The position numbers and the translations under genes are program-made. Shown here piece by piece: positions 62,029 through 64,000 of a DNA stretch of 64,000 nt (positions within the stretch are counted from its first letter, which is position 1; each line of letters begins with the position of its first letter). The notes below the pieces were generated by a model. It worked only from the letters and a program-made list of their open reading frames with translations. It had not been told where the DNA came from and searched no databases. Source of the stretch: JACMLD01 sp047602295 (GTDB lineage Bacteria > Bacteroidota > Bacteroidia > Chitinophagales > Chitinophagaceae); assembly GCA_047602295.1 (NCBI GenBank), contig JASGHP010000001.1, forward strand, positions 4,650,001 to 4,714,000, in the 5' to 3' direction.

Positions 62029-63857
62029 TATTTTGATGAACCTGTTTTTAAGTAATTGATAAAATAAATGGCTTCTTTGCTTTTACTGTCTGCATTAGGC
62101 AAATCATAAGATTGATCTGTCGGTGTATCTGCATCCGGGAACCTGCGTACAGCACCTGTTCTAAACACGATACGGTTTACACTTTCTACCGGGGCAAAGC
62201 AAAGATTATTACTGGCATTGCCGTTATTAATACTGCAGGTATAAAAACGTGTAGCCGTGTTTAGGTTAATTTTTATATCAACCGTTTCACCTGCTTTATA
62301 TTTTCCCAAAGATTTATTGCGATAACCGGCTTTGGTGAACAAAATACCAGTTGAATCAAACATCAGTCTTATGCACGGTGTTCCCTTTGCATCCGTCAAT
62401 TCGATTTCCAAATCGCCAAAATCATTTTGCTGTGGTGTTACAGAAAAAGAAATTGCAAGGTTTTTTGTTTCCGGGAAAATCCTTTCGGCTTTGGCATAGT
62501 CAAAAGGATCGCTGTCTTTAAGACAAAGCGCTTTATTGTTATTGTTTTTTTCAATAGTCGCTCTGCCCCATAGCGGGCTAAAAATATTCCATGACTTTAG
62601 TTCAGCTCCATCAGCCATAGAAAGGAATGTTTCATTTACATCTGCTGTTTCTTTATCTCTTACAGGCACCGGCACTTCAGTTACCCAGATATCTTCTTTG
62701 TTCATGCTATAAGTAACCCACATGTTGCCACCGGGCGGCGTTCCATCCATTTCCTGTATACCGCGAACGTATTGCGGGCCATAACTTTTATATGCACCGC
62801 CATAACGCAATGAGGTAATCTCGCCATTCACCAGCAAGAGGTTTTTATACTTAAGTCCATCATCGCTTACACTAACGGCCAGGGGCCAGCGAAATTCTGA
62901 AGGATTGTAAACGGTGGCATATTTACCGTCACTGGTTTTTTGTCCCCATATTTTTGCATTGGCATTTACAAAACCTGGCGCACGCAATGGCTGGTATAAA
63001 AATGTTTTGCCTTCATCTGGCGTTATGGTAGTGAGTGCATACTTCCACAAACCCACCACTCTTCCATCAGGCAGATGATAATAATTAAAAGCTTTGAAAT
63101 CTTTGTGGATAGGTATTAAAGAATCATTCCTGTCAGACTCTTCTACCATTTGCTCCATTAATAATGGTGCGGCCAGAATCTCTTCACAGGCTGCAACAAA
63201 ACTTTTGTCTTTTGATGTTTTATAAAATGGATAATTGGTATTTTTTTCGTTGAACCCGTGGTTATAACGCAAAAAATAAATTGGCCCATAAGTGCCATCA
63301 GTTTTTATCTCACGAATAACACGACCAATACCATTGCCATCATTCGGATCATCATGTGCGCCTAACACAATGCCATAAAAAGCCAAAGCGAAAAGATGTT
63401 TGCTTTTTGAAGTATAAAACCCGATGCGCTGGTGCATAACCGCCATTAAATCCTTTGCTACTTCTGTACGACCTTCCTTGGTTGTACCATCGGGCACTTT
63501 GTATTCCGGAAAAATCACTTCAGGGTTTGACCAGTTATAACCATCTTTTGAAGTCTGCAACAAAGTACGGCCGGGCGGCACATGCTCTCCCGCCGGGCAA
63601 CTTAAATATTCCAGGAAAAATCTATTGTTCCAGTACGCCAGCATGGGCGCATGATTGTAAGTCCAATTATTATCAGCATTAGCACGGTTTGCCCTAAAAG
63701 TTTGAATATTATGCACGCCAATGGCAGGGCTCAATTGTCCATGATGATAATCTATATTCACCAATGTATTGCCAACATAACGCACAGTATCCTGCGCATG
63801 TACTTTACTACAGCACACTACGATAAAGAGGAATAGTATGGTTTTATTTTTTAGCAT
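62028..63857 (-). CDS. Secreted beta-propeller glycosidase or lyase of uncertain family
   Basis: The 609-residue product has a signal peptide (about 1-21, SKVHAQ), an N-terminal propeller (YNHAPMLAYWNNRFFLEYLSC, LQTSKDGYNWSNPEVIFPEY, SVSDDGLKYKNLLLVNGE, WVTYSMNKEDIWVTEVPVPV) and a C-terminal beta-sandwich (about 430-600). Asp-box-like SKDGYNWS places it near sialidase-type and the L-rhamnose-glucuronate-active propellers, but I cannot choose between GH145-, PL27- or PL42-like groups. It is first of a three-gene block with the MGH1-like hydrolase and the acetylesterase. Confidence 0.6.
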   Translation of the reverse strand: MLKNKTILFLFIVVCCSKVHAQDTVRYVGNTLVNIDYHHGQLSPAIGVHNIQTFRANRANADNNWTYNHAPMLAYWNNRFFLEYLSCPAGEHVPPGRTLLQTSKDGYNWSNPEVIFPEYKVPDGTTKEGRTEVAKDLMAVMHQRIGFYTSKSKHLFALAFYGIVLGAHDDPNDGNGIGRVIREIKTDGTYGPIYFLRYNHGFNEKNTNYPFYKTSKDKSFVAACEEILAAPLLMEQMVEESDRNDSLIPIHKDFKAFNYYHLPDGRVVGLWKYALTTITPDEGKTFLYQPLRAPGFVNANAKIWGQKTSDGKYATVYNPSEFRWPLAVSVSDDGLKYKNLLLVNGEITSLRYGGAYKSYGPQYVRGIQEMDGTPPGGNMWVTYSMNKEDIWVTEVPVPVRDKETADVNETFLSMADGAELKSWNIFSPLWGRATIEKNNNNKALCLKDSDPFDYAKAERIFPETKNLAISFSVTPQQNDFGDLEIELTDAKGTPCIRLMFDSTGILFTKAGYRNKSLGKYKAGETVDIKINLNTATRFYTCSINNGNASNNLCFAPVESVNRIVFRTGAVRRFPDADTPTDQSYDLPNADSKSKEAIYFINYLKTGSSK

Positions 63858-63861
63858 TAAG

Positions 63862-63960
63862 TTTATGTCTGATGTCTGATTTATTGATGCCTCAGTTCAT
63901 TCTCACATTTACCACATTTGTCACATTTCCACATTTTTTGCTTATCACATTTTCACATTA
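63862..63960. repeat. Heptamer arrays upstream of the last gene
   Basis: TTATGTCTGATGTCTGATTT precedes the gene start and TTCTCACATTTACCACATTT / GTCACATTTCCACATT follows to 63960. On the minus strand a frame VVVKKRVVKKLLDNVKM-stop ends at 63945 inside the array and may be the tail of another gene beyond the window, but 17 codons are too few to be sure. Confidence 0.6.
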
Positions 63961-64000
63961 TCCAATAATTTTTTAACTACCCTCTTCTTCACCACAACAA

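Noticed and set aside
63945..64000. Possible C-terminus VVVKKRVVKKLLDNVKM of another minus-strand gene
   Set aside because: Only 17 codons are visible and the end lies in a repeat array; another frame stops nearby as well, so it is not listed as a gene.

Overview
The window is chromosomal DNA of a Bacteroidota bacterium, most likely a soil or plant-associated member of the Chitinophagaceae. This rests on low-GC coding style, many secreted proteins whose signal peptides end in ...AQ, a TTTG/TAnnTTTG-type promoter, a tRNA without encoded CCA, Crp/Fnr regulators with divergent C-terminal helix-turn-helices, and above all a very large plant-pectin degradation region. The family assignment is inference; the phylum is well supported.

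Left part (1-4261): the tail of an unidentified gene and a tRNA-Cys(GCA) are followed by a tightly overlapping three-gene operon. It encodes a family 2A encapsulin shell, a SufS-type cysteine desulfurase with a long disordered N-terminal cargo extension, and a serine O-acetyltransferase. This is a sulfur/cysteine nanocompartment. The cargo extension contains three 40-residue tandem repeats in exact register.

Middle-left part (4262-15957): small, mostly minus-strand housekeeping and accessory genes. They include two SnoaL-like proteins, two Crp/Fnr regulators, a 42-residue zinc-ribbon protein, a DUF1080-like secreted protein, GyrI-like and RidA proteins, a PIG-L deacetylase, two alpha/beta hydrolases, lipoprotein and OmpA-like envelope proteins, a gene that looks frameshifted, and class I fructose-1,6-bisphosphatase.

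Right part (16591-64000): an almost continuous minus-strand pectin/rhamnogalacturonan utilisation region. Homogalacturonan-directed genes come first: GH105, GH28, CE12 acetylesterase and CE8 pectinesterase, next to a divergent LacI regulator and an AraC regulator. Side-chain and RG-II-type genes follow: GH106, a beta-propeller glycosidase, GH127, two GH78 rhamnosidases, a GH141-like protein fused to a rhamnose-mutarotase-like domain, GH2, sulfatase, esterases, sialidase-like propellers, an MGH1-like hydrolase and DUF3826. Two sodium:solute symporters and cytoplasmic enzymes (Gfo/Idh/MocA oxidoreductase, DHDPS-family aldolase, TIM-barrel isomerase) handle products. Embedded in it is a four-gene cassette of RuBisCO-like protein, DUF1537 kinase, single-cysteine racemase-fold enzyme and BASS transporter. 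It resembles published acid-sugar and D-apiose routes, but with a different helper enzyme. No SusC/SusD pair is visible in the window.

The gaps between genes are filled with several families of dispersed, modular repeats: degenerate heptamer arrays that often begin at stop codons, a GTTGCG/TCGCACTC element with an optional hairpin insert, and paired-hairpin elements. In a few places these repeats supply start codons, stop codons or terminal codons to genes. No CRISPR array, transposase, rRNA or phage gene was seen.
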